Positions 8,542 through 15,761 are shown, counted from the stretch's first letter. The stretch: 64,000 bases of DNA from Comamonadaceae bacterium (GCA_947374535.1 CANCCJ010000004.1:1-64000), one strand, 5' to 3'. The notes: generated from the letters alone by a model not told the origin. Numbers and translations are program-made.

Positions 8542-8994
8542 TCACCTCCCAAAAACCATCAATCCAGCGATGACCATCCCAAGAATAACGACCCCCTTTT
8601 GCTTTTCGGATTTGATCGTTTCTGAAATTCGATCAATAGCAGCACGAGCCTCTTCTTGATTGGCTCCGCCGAGATTGACTGCTTGATACTCCCTCATCCA
8701 ACCGGGTAGTTCGTGAGGCGCAACATCCCAAACAATAGGAACTAGTTTTTTATTAGCACCAATCGCAACACCCATTTCTTGCATGACCCAGTGAGACTCG
8801 CATGCAGCGCGACTAGCAAGACAGATAACCCAAGTGGATGAACGTAAGTTATCAAGAATTACCTGCCTCCATTTTTCACCAGGCGCCATTGAAACCGTTG
8901 CAAGATAAGCACTCAATCCTTCCTGAGACAGATGTCGATGAAGGAATTGGGCAAGCGGAAGATCAGCCTGCGCGTGAGAGATGAAAACGTCCAT
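8542..8994 (-). CDS. Membrane-anchored TIR domain protein
   Basis: A 150-residue protein with a canonical TIR fold. It has an opening strand DVFISHAQAD (residues 2-11), the SxW strand region TWVICLASRAACESHW (54-69) and a helix WVMQEMGVAIGA in which Glu73 is at the place of the NAD-cleaving glutamate. LVPIVWDV is the last core strand. The C-terminus ends in one hydrophobic helix (about 134-149, VVILGMVIAGLMVFG), so the enzyme is probably tethered to the inner membrane. TIR domains of this kind cleave NAD or synthesise cyclic nucleotide signals. It is followed after three bases by the second TIR gene. Confidence 0.85.
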   Translation of the reverse strand: MDVFISHAQADLPLAQFLHRHLSQEGLSAYLATVSMAPGEKWRQVILDNLRSSTWVICLASRAACESHWVMQEMGVAIGANKKLVPIVWDVAPHELPGWMREYQAVNLGGANQEEARAAIDRISETIKSEKQKGVVILGMVIAGLMVFGR

Positions 8995-9019
8995 TCAGAT
9001 GACCTCTCAAGTTCTGCAT

Positions 9020-9292
9020 TTAACAACCTGGCGACGAAAATTGCAGATATGTATTTATTGTTTGCGATAACGCCGCTAAAGCGGCAAAAAATGCTGCGCG
9101 CCTATTCCATACCGACTGTTTAGTAAGTGTTTGCACAACATCGTTGCCACTCTCGTCTTGTATTGAGGCGCTAATCCAACCACTGGCATCAGGGTTTGGA
9201 TTAGGTCTCGCGGAGACCATGGAAGAAATAATCCAAAAAACTGCAGATAGAACACCAGAAAAAACAGAAAACCATAAAGTCAGATCTTTCAT
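9020..9292 (-). CDS. Small two-helix membrane protein
   Basis: Ninety residues with two hydrophobic helices (about 6-27 and 66-85) joined by a polar loop rich in Asn, Pro and Asp. There are no recognisable enzymatic motifs. It lies 25 bases upstream of the membrane-anchored TIR gene in the same operon. It could form a membrane complex with that protein, act as a pore-type effector, or be a toxin or immunity component; these are guesses from topology and context. The family is not recognised. Confidence 0.65.
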   Translation of the reverse strand: MKDLTLWFSVFSGVLSAVFWIISSMVSARPNPNPDASGWISASIQDESGNDVVQTLTKQSVWNRRAAFFAALAALSQTINTYLQFSSPGC

Positions 9293-9383
9293 CTTTATTT
9301 TTCCCGTTTAAATGTTAGAGCCCCAATCTTCACCGAGTGCACATAACACCTTAAAAAATTTTCACTTCTAAAAAGGAAGGGTT

Positions 9384-9665
9384 TTAACTGCTTTCAGATT
9401 GAATTTTGTAGAACCAAATATCAGGATTGTTACCCCCTGCGGCAACGAATCTGATTTTTTCCTCGTTGTCGTAAGCAGCTTGAAGCTCTTTAGTCAACTG
9501 ACGCAAATCTTCCGTATTCGAAATACGATCAATCCGGCATTGACGTTTTCGACCGTCGCTGCCAATAGCCTCGATTGTGCGAGTTGTCTCGTTAAAGCCG
9601 AGCTCAATGATTCTTACAGGATGACTGATTCGATCATCTGCAAGCGGATTATTTGTAGAAAACAT
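9384..9665 (-). CDS. Small unknown protein
   Basis: A 93-residue soluble protein with beta-rich sequence (HPVRIIELGFNETTRTIEAIG) that resembles a small barrel in style, followed by a helix TEDLRQLTKELQAAY. I recognise no family. It sits between the 294-residue unknown protein (23 bases) and the small membrane protein (91 bases) on the same strand, so it belongs to the operon. The short N-terminus and good spacing support it as a real gene; function is unknown. Confidence 0.65.
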   Translation of the reverse strand: MFSTNNPLADDRISHPVRIIELGFNETTRTIEAIGSDGRKRQCRIDRISNTEDLRQLTKELQAAYDNEEKIRFVAAGGNNPDIWFYKIQSESS

Positions 9666-9688
9666 ATTGGTAAGTCAAGCTTGATCCA

Positions 9689-10573
9689 CTAAGGGGCGTT
9701 CTTCACGAACAATGTCATCCACCCTTGTGGCACTGATTCAACATCTGTTGGATTAATCGCGCCCATGAATGCGCCAGTCCAACCGTCGAACACCTGCTTG
9801 TAGATGAACCCTTGGCCATCAAATACTTCGTTGGTTGTTAGTGTGAGAGTTGTCGAATATGTGTAGGCATCTTGAATTGCGTCATTGAAATAACGCTCCC
9901 CTCTTTGAGAGGGGTCCTCTTTCATTGTTGGGGTGATGAAATTCGCATCAATGCCGAACTGACCAGGCTTGCTCCAAAAGAATTTCCAACATCCATTTGC
10001 ATAGCCTATCAAGTAACACCTCGTTGGCTGAGGTAACGCTTCAAACTGCGGAACAACCCCAAAATCTGAAATGTCAGCAATCTTTGCTTGCAAGTGAATT
10101 GCGCCAACAAACACCGAATTTATCTCAGGTCTTACTTCTTGTGCCGTTCTGTTGAGAAAATCCAGCAGATCGGCACAAAGCTTTTGATCCGGGTTACGTT
10201 GCCCAAGATAAACATCAGGCGTTGGATATGCTCGCTTTCCTCGAAAGGAAAGCATCTCAAAAACCTGAATGAATTTATCCTGCCCGTCTTCGTCTTGGAA
10301 GACCAGGCCAGACATACCGCCGCCTTGGTCTGACCATTTGAAGGCGCTTGCATTCTGATATGAGGCAACTTGATGAACGGTCTCCCTAATAGAGGATGGA
10401 AGAGCGAATCGCAAAAGATCCATGTCGCCTGACTTCAGACATTGAATCTGCATCAAATCAGCGAGTGCTGTGAGAAGAAACTCATCACGTTGTGCATTAA
10501 CTTTCGCTAGTTCTTTTGCAAAATTTACCCCAGCGATAAATGTTTGTTTAGCTAGTTCTCGTTGTTGTTCCAT
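9689..10573 (-). CDS. Unknown 294-residue protein of the TIR operon
   Basis: A soluble protein without a signal peptide or membrane segments. The first 45 residues are helical (QQRELAKQTFIAGVNFAKELAKVNAQRDEF). The remainder is mixed with several aromatic strands (TRCYLIGYANGCWKFFWSK; GFIYKQVFDGWTGAFMGAI). I do not recognise a family or catalytic motif. It begins 12 bases after the coiled-coil gene, which argues for co-expression and perhaps a complex. Possible roles are sensing or scaffolding, but nothing in the sequence proves either. Confidence 0.75.
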   Translation of the reverse strand: MEQQRELAKQTFIAGVNFAKELAKVNAQRDEFLLTALADLMQIQCLKSGDMDLLRFALPSSIRETVHQVASYQNASAFKWSDQGGGMSGLVFQDEDGQDKFIQVFEMLSFRGKRAYPTPDVYLGQRNPDQKLCADLLDFLNRTAQEVRPEINSVFVGAIHLQAKIADISDFGVVPQFEALPQPTRCYLIGYANGCWKFFWSKPGQFGIDANFITPTMKEDPSQRGERYFNDAIQDAYTYSTTLTLTTNEVFDGQGFIYKQVFDGWTGAFMGAINPTDVESVPQGWMTLFVKNAP

Positions 10574-10585
10574 AGTTACAGATCC

Positions 10586-11560
10586 TCATTGAGTCAGGTA
10601 AATATTCCGGAAATAACCTTGGTTGGACCATTTTCCGGGACTACCCACCGGGTCCCAGCAGGTGGTGCGAACACGAGATCCAATGAGTTCTTTGGCTTTG
10701 CGTGTGACCGCCCCGTCTTTGTCAAAGGTTGATGTCTTCATATGTCGGCGAGTGCCATCTGCCAACACCACGACTGTGCAAGAAGATCCTCGGATTACCA
10801 CACCTTCCCTGACTTCAACCAATGTATCGGGATCTGACAGCGTAGCCACACTACTAACTTGTTGCGCGGCTGCAGATTCCTGTTGGTACTTCTCCTCACC
10901 TTCTTTAATTTTCGCTTTGAGGATCTCAATTTCCATTTGCTGGTTGGAGCTTCGCACCTCTAATTCCTCAACAACGTTGATGGCTTCGTGCGCCACCTTC
11001 TCCATACGTTCTGCTTTGTTACGTGCCATTTGAGCCTCCTCTCGTGCAATTTCCAAGTTCTTGATTAAGCGCGCCGTTTCAGCACGTGCCTCCTCGGCAA
11101 CCTCCTTGAACCGTGCAATATCTTTGCTGGCAATGCTGGTACTTAAGTACTTCAGCAACCCCGCCGAATCAACCACTTGCCCGGCCACATATAAGGGGTG
11201 CATGTCTAGGAGGTGATTCACCGTCAGAAAACCATCACGACGCAAGGCCTTCATGGTGTTGGAAAGCCCCCACTCAGTGTTGCGGTCTCCTCTCCATACC
11301 GTGACCAACACAGGCATCAGGTCCTGAGGGGTTTTCGCCAACACAAAGTGGCCGGTGTGCACTGTCGCATTCTCGTCATTAGGATGTCGAAACGACGCCT
11401 CAACATGAAAGCGATCAGAGTACGCTGGGTCGCGACCAAGTTGCTGAATGACGTCCAACTCAAGGGTTTGGTTAGCATTGAAATGCATGCCATAGCGCAG
11501 TGGCAGTGAGTCCAAATTGGCATGACTGCTTTTAATGACGTTGACAATGATGGTGTTCAT
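10586..11560 (-). CDS. Coiled-coil protein with unknown terminal domains
   Basis: A protein of 324 residues in three parts. Residues 1-140 form a globular domain (YGMHFNANQTLELDVIQQL; VLVTVWRGDRNTEWGLSNTM). Residues about 145-240 are a long coiled coil rich in Glu, Ala and Lys. Residues about 250-324 form a C-terminal beta-type domain with RGSSCTVVVLADGTRR and RVRTTCWDPVGSPGKWSNQGYF. No family is recognised. The architecture suits an oligomeric sensor or scaffold. It lies 68 bases after the first operon gene and 12 bases before the 294-residue gene. Confidence 0.75.
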   Translation of the reverse strand: MNTIIVNVIKSSHANLDSLPLRYGMHFNANQTLELDVIQQLGRDPAYSDRFHVEASFRHPNDENATVHTGHFVLAKTPQDLMPVLVTVWRGDRNTEWGLSNTMKALRRDGFLTVNHLLDMHPLYVAGQVVDSAGLLKYLSTSIASKDIARFKEVAEEARAETARLIKNLEIAREEAQMARNKAERMEKVAHEAINVVEELEVRSSNQQMEIEILKAKIKEGEEKYQQESAAAQQVSSVATLSDPDTLVEVREGVVIRGSSCTVVVLADGTRRHMKTSTFDKDGAVTRKAKELIGSRVRTTCWDPVGSPGKWSNQGYFRNIYLTQ

Positions 11561-11628
11561 GGTGGTTTCTTACTTCAGAGCAATTAATTGACTTGATAAG
11601 TGAATATTAGCCTGCAGACCGCTCTGAC

Positions 11629-12282
11629 TTAATCGGCTTGTGCTATCGCTGTCGATTGATAGCGCCATGCCTTGCCTCGCCATGCTGGATCTCGCCATGC
11701 GGCTGGGTGCATGCGTTTAATGGTCTCGATATCAGGCATCACCTCACGAATCGCAGCCTCGACTAAAGAGCGAAGTGGAGGGTGAATTTCAAAATCATTT
11801 CCCTTGGTACAGCAATTCATCACCAAGTCACCTGGCTTGACGGTGCCCGCAAGTCGAGCTTGAAAGACCTCTTTGCCGCCCTGCGCCCAAACGGCACGGA
11901 AAACGCGATCACGGTACACGGCCGTGTTGCTTCCCAACGAGCATTGGTGTTGGATGGCGTTCATCAGCACCAGACCGAATGCCTGTCGGCCTGCAAGGTC
12001 GATGGCTGCGCTCAAGTGCTGACGAATCATCTCGCCTGTAAAGCCCTTGGCAGGCCCTGGTTCATCAACATACTCATCTATGTGGGGCGACTCCAGAATC
12101 AAAATCAGCGCAGCTCCTGTGGGGCGTTGATCAGTGGTAAGCCTGCAAGGAAATGTGGCCTGCTCCAAGAGTTGGTGCAGCGTGCCCACATATTGATCGG
12201 GGCAAAGGCGTTTTTCGAATGGGCGCCCTTGCAGAGATACGGCCCCTGCAATGACCTGTTCGTAGTTGATGCAGATACTCAT
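11629..12282 (-). CDS. Uracil-DNA-glycosylase-superfamily-like protein (tentative), first gene of the operon
   Basis: A 217-residue soluble protein. ALILILESPHIDEY followed by PGPAKGFTGEMI resembles the glycine/proline motif that follows the first strand in UDG-superfamily proteins. FGLVLMNAIQHQC resembles the second strand, and RMHPAAWR is in the place of the HPS/HPA loop near the C-terminus. The match is by eye only and catalytic residues are not certain. It is the first gene behind the sigma-54-type promoter, with CAGGAG six bases before the ATG. If the fold is correct it may bind or process modified bases or nucleotides. Confidence 0.7.
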   Translation of the reverse strand: MSICINYEQVIAGAVSLQGRPFEKRLCPDQYVGTLHQLLEQATFPCRLTTDQRPTGAALILILESPHIDEYVDEPGPAKGFTGEMIRQHLSAAIDLAGRQAFGLVLMNAIQHQCSLGSNTAVYRDRVFRAVWAQGGKEVFQARLAGTVKPGDLVMNCCTKGNDFEIHPPLRSLVEAAIREVMPDIETIKRMHPAAWRDPAWRGKAWRYQSTAIAQAD

Positions 12283-12314
12283 TTGCTTCTCCTGAGTTGC
12301 GATGACTCAATTAA

Positions 12315-12330
12315 TGCCAGATGCGTACCA
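12315..12330 (-). promoter_or_regulatory. Sigma-54 (-24/-12) promoter of the TIR operon
   Basis: On the minus strand TGGTACGCATCTGGCA matches the consensus TGGCAC-N5-TTGCA, with GG and GC at the obligatory ten-base spacing. It sits about 22 bases upstream of the likely ribosome site of the first operon gene. It lies directly downstream of a gene for a sigma-54 activator, which makes the match functionally convincing. Confidence 0.78.
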
Positions 12331-12364
12331 AGCAAGGAAAGTGATCAGCCCACATATAAATCAA

Positions 12365-12411
12365 TGGGTTACGACACCCAAGGCGGAAAATAATGTAAAT
12401 ATTTTTACATT
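12365..12411. promoter_or_regulatory. Candidate activator-binding palindromes
   Basis: Two inverted repeats lie upstream of the -24/-12 promoter. The first is a perfect one, AATGTAAATATTTTTACATT (12392-12411), with 8-base arms. The second is TGGGT...ACCCA (12365-12380). Their distance of about 35-95 bases from the promoter suits an upstream activating sequence for the sigma-54 activator. The first repeat also lies 20 bases after that activator's stop codon, so a weak terminator role is an alternative. Confidence 0.5.
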
Positions 12412-12430
12412 TTTAGTAAATTAATAAACA

Positions 12431-13972
12431 TCAGTCGCCTTCCATCCCCAACTTCCTCATCCAATTGGCGAGCGTCTGATGATTGGCAAAGCCCAGCTGC
12501 TTGGCCGCTACAGTTCTTCGATTGCCCGCAGCCCGAAGTGCTCGCTCGATTTGAGATCTTGCCGTGGCATCCAAAAGCGCCTGCAATCCACCCCCTTCGT
12601 GAACGTCTTGCACATGATCACGAACTACCGCAGCCGAGTCGGTTGGCAACAAGGCCGACCTAACATCGCCCGCCGAGATTTCACTGCCACCGGACCAGAT
12701 CACCGCTCGCAACAGCGTGTGATACAGCTCACGAATATTGCCCGGCCAGCGCTGCTTTTCCAATGTAGATAGCGCCTCTTCGGACAGGTGTTTGTGCTGC
12801 GACTCCGGTAGGTCAGCCGAATCTGCATTGATTTGCCCTAGGAAGTGTTCGGCGAGCAGACGCACATCTATACCCCTGTCGCGCAAGGGCGGCAATCGCA
12901 ATATGCCTACTGCCAATCGATGAAACAAGTCCTCACGAAACCGACCAGCAGCCACATCCGAGATCAAGTCACGATGGGTAGCCGCAACCACTCGGACGTT
13001 GACCTTCACGGGGCTGGATTGCCCTAGGGGCGTGATTTCCTGTGCCTGCAAAGCTCGCAGTAAGCGCACTTGAGTGTCCAGAGGCAGGTCTCCCACCTCA
13101 TCCAAAAAGAGTGTGCCGCCGGAGGCAGTTTGAAAGTGACCCTTTCTTTCTGTGGACGCCCCCGTAAAGGCTCCACGCTTATGACCAAAAAGCTCTGAAT
13201 TGGCCAACTCGGGCGACAAGGCACCACAGTTAACTGCGATAAACGCGTGCTGTGACCTAGGACTAGCTGCATGGATGGCCTCTGCGAAAAGCTCTTTGCC
13301 CGTGCCCGTCTCGCCAAGGATCAACACCGGCACATCAAAGACTGCCACACGCCTTGCCAAATGGATTTGCTCGGCCACCTGAGGGCTGGCGTGGATGATT
13401 TTTCCAAATTCAGGAGGAGCGAGTTGCTTCACGTTGGTCAGGCGCTTGACACGCTCACCGCTGCGCTTGAGGTACTCAGGTAAGAAATCGCTGGCCAAGT
13501 CAAAAGGGAAGTCCACCGAATGGACGCCCCCATGCCTTGAGGTTTGAATCAACTTGGCAGGAAATCGCGTCTTGGCCAAGATAATCCAAATAGCCGCCAT
13601 CGCTGGCGTGCCCGGACTCAGATGAAAAGTCAGCGACACATCATCCCTAGGCAAGCCCGCTTCAGACAAGTTGCGACTGACTTGGTTGTAAATATCGGTG
13701 TAGTCAATTGGACTAACCAAGTCAACACTGTAGAGGTCAACTGTAGATGAGGAATATGCAGTCAAGGATTCAAGCCATGTGCAGAAGTTTTTGCTGCGCT
13801 CGAAGTCATAGTTGGTCAAAAGATACACGCGGTCATACCGCACGGCCCCCATCAAAGACGAAACAATAGGCCCTAAATCATCACCCCGCAGACCTTCAGC
13901 GCACTCGTGGTCAGCGACTCCAATCCACGCCACTAGATATTTTTTTTGAATCATTTTCAGAAGTGCTAGCAT
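12431..13972 (-). CDS. Sigma-54-dependent activator with N-terminal CARF-like sensor (RtcR-like)
   Basis: A 513-residue bacterial enhancer-binding protein. Residues 1-165 look like a CARF/Rossmann sensor: YLVAWIGVADHE, a strand RVYLLTN, and the ligand-loop-like HLSPGTPAMAAIW at 117-129. Residues about 190-430 are the AAA+ sigma-54-interaction domain with Walker A GETGTGKE (220-227) and the sigma-54 contact loop GAFTGA (267-272). The C-terminus is a Fis-type helix-turn-helix (RRTVAAKQLGF). The start could also be the ATG six codons downstream. The gene ends about 100 bases before a matching promoter, so it very likely switches on the TIR operon when the sensor binds a ligand, perhaps a cyclic oligonucleotide. 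Confidence 0.88.
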   Translation of the reverse strand: MLALLKMIQKKYLVAWIGVADHECAEGLRGDDLGPIVSSLMGAVRYDRVYLLTNYDFERSKNFCTWLESLTAYSSSTVDLYSVDLVSPIDYTDIYNQVSRNLSEAGLPRDDVSLTFHLSPGTPAMAAIWIILAKTRFPAKLIQTSRHGGVHSVDFPFDLASDFLPEYLKRSGERVKRLTNVKQLAPPEFGKIIHASPQVAEQIHLARRVAVFDVPVLILGETGTGKELFAEAIHAASPRSQHAFIAVNCGALSPELANSELFGHKRGAFTGASTERKGHFQTASGGTLFLDEVGDLPLDTQVRLLRALQAQEITPLGQSSPVKVNVRVVAATHRDLISDVAAGRFREDLFHRLAVGILRLPPLRDRGIDVRLLAEHFLGQINADSADLPESQHKHLSEEALSTLEKQRWPGNIRELYHTLLRAVIWSGGSEISAGDVRSALLPTDSAAVVRDHVQDVHEGGGLQALLDATARSQIERALRAAGNRRTVAAKQLGFANHQTLANWMRKLGMEGD

Positions 13973-14051
13973 GCGACCGATTCATTTTGCTCCAAAAAGC
14001 AGGTAGGCACGTGCAAAGAAAATTGAACACCCTGTCTTTGATTTTTTAGCA

Positions 14052-14243
14052 CTACTTACGCTCATCTTTGGCTACAACGTCCAACATGCTTTTATTGATA
14101 AAGAGCATTGGGATACCGTCAATATAGCCAGCAGAAGCATTCAGCTCCATTGAATCCTTGAGAAAAATTCTTGGGTAAATGCCGGATAGCAAACTGTATC
14201 TATCAACAATGTCCCGAACTAATTTTGCGTCGCTAACCTTAAC
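14052..14243 (-). pseudogene. Fragment resembling a zinc-dependent (M48-type) protease
   Basis: The minus strand reads VRDIVDRYSLLSGIYPRIFL, then a segment with ELNASAGYIDGIPMLFINKS, and stops at DERK. The ELNA...IDGIPMLFI pattern resembles the region just before the HExxH zinc motif of M48 peptidases. The fragment has no start codon and ends before HExxH, so it could not be active. The family match is by eye and weak. Confidence 0.35.
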
Positions 14244-14311
14244 TTAAGGCTTTTGTCCGTACCTACGTTGTAACCGCTGAACATGCGCTACGTCTGTTTC
14301 GCCACTCACGG

Positions 14312-14474
14312 CTACGCAAACGACGCAATGATCAACAAGTCACCCACGCTCGTCTTTGATGGCGTAGGTGATGAAGCGTTCGCCATTGTTGATGTTCCAG
14401 ATGTGGACTTGTTCGTTTTCACAAATATTGGCAGCTTCAAGCAGGTTTTCGTTGATGGCGCAGGAGCCCTCGTA
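14312..14474 (-). pseudogene. panD: Broken aspartate 1-decarboxylase gene (panD remnant)
   Basis: The minus strand encodes [20 protein letters not shown], then [22 protein letters not shown], the middle of PanD including the Gly-Ser self-cleavage site. The frame then stops. Immediately after, in another frame, [10 protein letters not shown] continues the family sequence. The segment that normally lies between (the VNGAAAR region) is missing. The N-terminal 20 or so residues are also absent. This is therefore a deleted, frameshifted copy, and beta-alanine for pantothenate must be made elsewhere. Recognition of the family is firm. Confidence 0.75.
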
Positions 14475-14698
14475 TGGAGCTCGCACTGACAACAAGTTCA
14501 CGCAATAGATCAGTGCGTACCCGGTGCGTACCGCGTACCCGGATTTCAGCCCTATCGGTAGACAAATCTGGCGCTGATGCCCCCCGCATAGGTTCTTGGC
14601 CGGGAAGGACCCGCGAATTTCCAATCTAGGCGCCAGTCAGAGCGCCGAAGCTGCACCAACTTGGCCTTGCTTGGACGACGATAGGTAAACTGGCTGTG

Positions 14699-15439
14699 AT
14701 GAACCCGCAGCACATTAACCTGGCACTGAGCACCCCGTTGGAAGACCTTTTGGCCATCCCTCAAGGGGTCCAACTTGCCTACAACGTGCGCGAGGGCCTT
14801 GAAGGCATTACCCCAGAGCAAGCCGCCGCAATCTTGGGTGCCATCAACGGAATGATCGAAAACGCCATCAAAGCAGAGCAAGCCTTGATGGGCTCCGAAT
14901 TAGTCAGCCGAGATGACAACCGTGATGTCGAATGGCTCATGCAAGCCTTGACTGATGAAGGTCACCTTGTCCCAGCGGATCTGCCACACGTTTCAAACCC
15001 AATTTATTTTCTGGTGCTGGCCGCTTACAAGCTAGGTGGCGTGATTGAGCAACGTCTCGAATCCAAGACAACACACTTCCCTGCCGCCTCCGTGTCAGAC
15101 TTACTGGAAGCACAAGAGGCATCGGCATACGCCGAGCTTTTACCGCCAACACAGTCACTCGAAGAAATATTGGGAGCGGCATGGCGTGATGGCCTCACAC
15201 CAGAAACCACGACTGGTTCAGACGCGTTTCATAAAGCACGAATGAAACGTGCCACGGATGCAAGACACCTCACCAACCGCATCGCGAAGAAGCAAGCCAT
15301 AGAGCTTTATTTCTCAGGCAACTACCGCACGATAGATGCGGCTGCAACATCGATTGCAGAACAAGTGTTCAGAGCACCTGGCACCGTGCGCAATTGGATT
15401 TTTGAAGCACGGCGTGAACGCGATCTAACCCGCCAGTAA
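14699..15439 (+). CDS. Unknown protein with C-terminal DNA-binding-like region
   Basis: A protein of 246 residues starting at the ATG at 14699 (a GTG lies one codon upstream). The N-terminal half is helical (GVQLAYNVREGLEGITPEQAAAI). The C-terminal part, from about residue 185, is basic and looks like a helix-turn-helix (TIDAAATSIAEQVFRAPGTVRNW). I do not recognise a named family. As the first gene of the plus-strand integrative element it may be a regulator. It is followed by a perfect 20-base palindrome. Confidence 0.65.
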   Translation: MNPQHINLALSTPLEDLLAIPQGVQLAYNVREGLEGITPEQAAAILGAINGMIENAIKAEQALMGSELVSRDDNRDVEWLMQALTDEGHLVPADLPHVSNPIYFLVLAAYKLGGVIEQRLESKTTHFPAASVSDLLEAQEASAYAELLPPTQSLEEILGAAWRDGLTPETTTGSDAFHKARMKRATDARHLTNRIAKKQAIELYFSGNYRTIDAAATSIAEQVFRAPGTVRNWIFEARRERDLTRQ

Positions 15440-15459
15440 ATTCATCACCGTCATGCACG

Positions 15460-15479
15460 TCACGCTACGCGTAGCGTGA
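15460..15479. repeat. Perfect 20-base palindrome
   Basis: TCACGCTACGCGTAGCGTGA is fully self-complementary and lies 20 bases after the stop of the first element gene. It lacks a T run, so it is not a standard terminator. A copy of GTAGCG follows at 15491. It may be a protein-binding or recombination site. Confidence 0.6.
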
Positions 15480-15532
15480 TGACTGTGCACGTAGCGTCTC
15501 TACTAATTTGAAGCCGTATGGCATTCAATAAC

Positions 15533-15560
15533 GAGCATCCCCAAACAACCATGGATGCTC
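15533..15560. promoter_or_regulatory. Inverted repeat in front of the AlpA-like gene
   Basis: GAGCATCC (15533-15540) and GGATGCTC (15553-15560) form a perfect 8-base inverted repeat that ends three bases before the preferred ATG of the AlpA-like regulator. It is in the position of an operator, perhaps for autoregulation, or would mask the ribosome site as a hairpin. Confidence 0.45.
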
Positions 15561-15563
15561 GAT

Positions 15564-15761
15564 ATGAAACACATTCGCCCAACTTTGCCCGAAGCAGGCT
15601 TCGTTAGGCTTCCCCAAATCCTCGCACTCATTCCTATTAGCCGATCGGCTTGGTGGGCTGGCGTGCGCGATGGCAAATTTCCCGCAAGCGTCAAGCTCGG
15701 CACCAAGACCACCGTATGGCGTGTTGAAGACATTCGTGCGCTGATCAATGCCACACGCTGA
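15564..15761 (+). CDS. AlpA-family excisionase/regulator
   Basis: A 65-residue winged-helix protein of the AlpA/MerR-like type: FVRLPQILALIPISRSAWWAGVRDGKFPASVKLGTKTTVWRVED in consecutive segments. The AWW..V.DG.FP...KLG...W pattern is diagnostic of the family. Such proteins act as regulators or recombination directionality factors of integrative elements. The ATG at 15564 is chosen over one three codons upstream because it gives the family's usual N-terminus. It precedes the P-loop replication-type gene of the element. Confidence 0.85.
   Translation: MKHIRPTLPEAGFVRLPQILALIPISRSAWWAGVRDGKFPASVKLGTKTTVWRVEDIRALINATR

Larger units (their letters stand above)
13973..14698. other. Gene-free junction with broken genes
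   Basis: This stretch between the sigma-54 activator and the integrative element has no intact gene. It holds a possible protease fragment (14052-14243) and a disrupted panD (14312-14474), described separately. The rest shows no recognisable coding or RNA feature. It looks like accumulated insertion and deletion scars at the border of two mobile segments. Confidence 0.7.

Noticed and set aside
7990..8994. Canonical Thoeris system
   Set aside because: A ThsB-like protein is present but no ThsA (SIR2 or SLOG-containing effector) is encoded nearby.
12392..12411. Terminator of the sigma-54 activator
   Set aside because: The palindrome has only A-T-rich arms with a weak stem; an activator-binding site fits better, though a minor terminator role is not excluded.
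12431..13972. Type III CRISPR accessory protein, from the CARF-like domain
   Set aside because: The fusion is to a sigma-54 activator; there are no cas genes and no CRISPR array in the window.
14283..14489. Plus-strand open frame over the panD remnant
   Set aside because: It is the antisense of recognisable PanD sequence.
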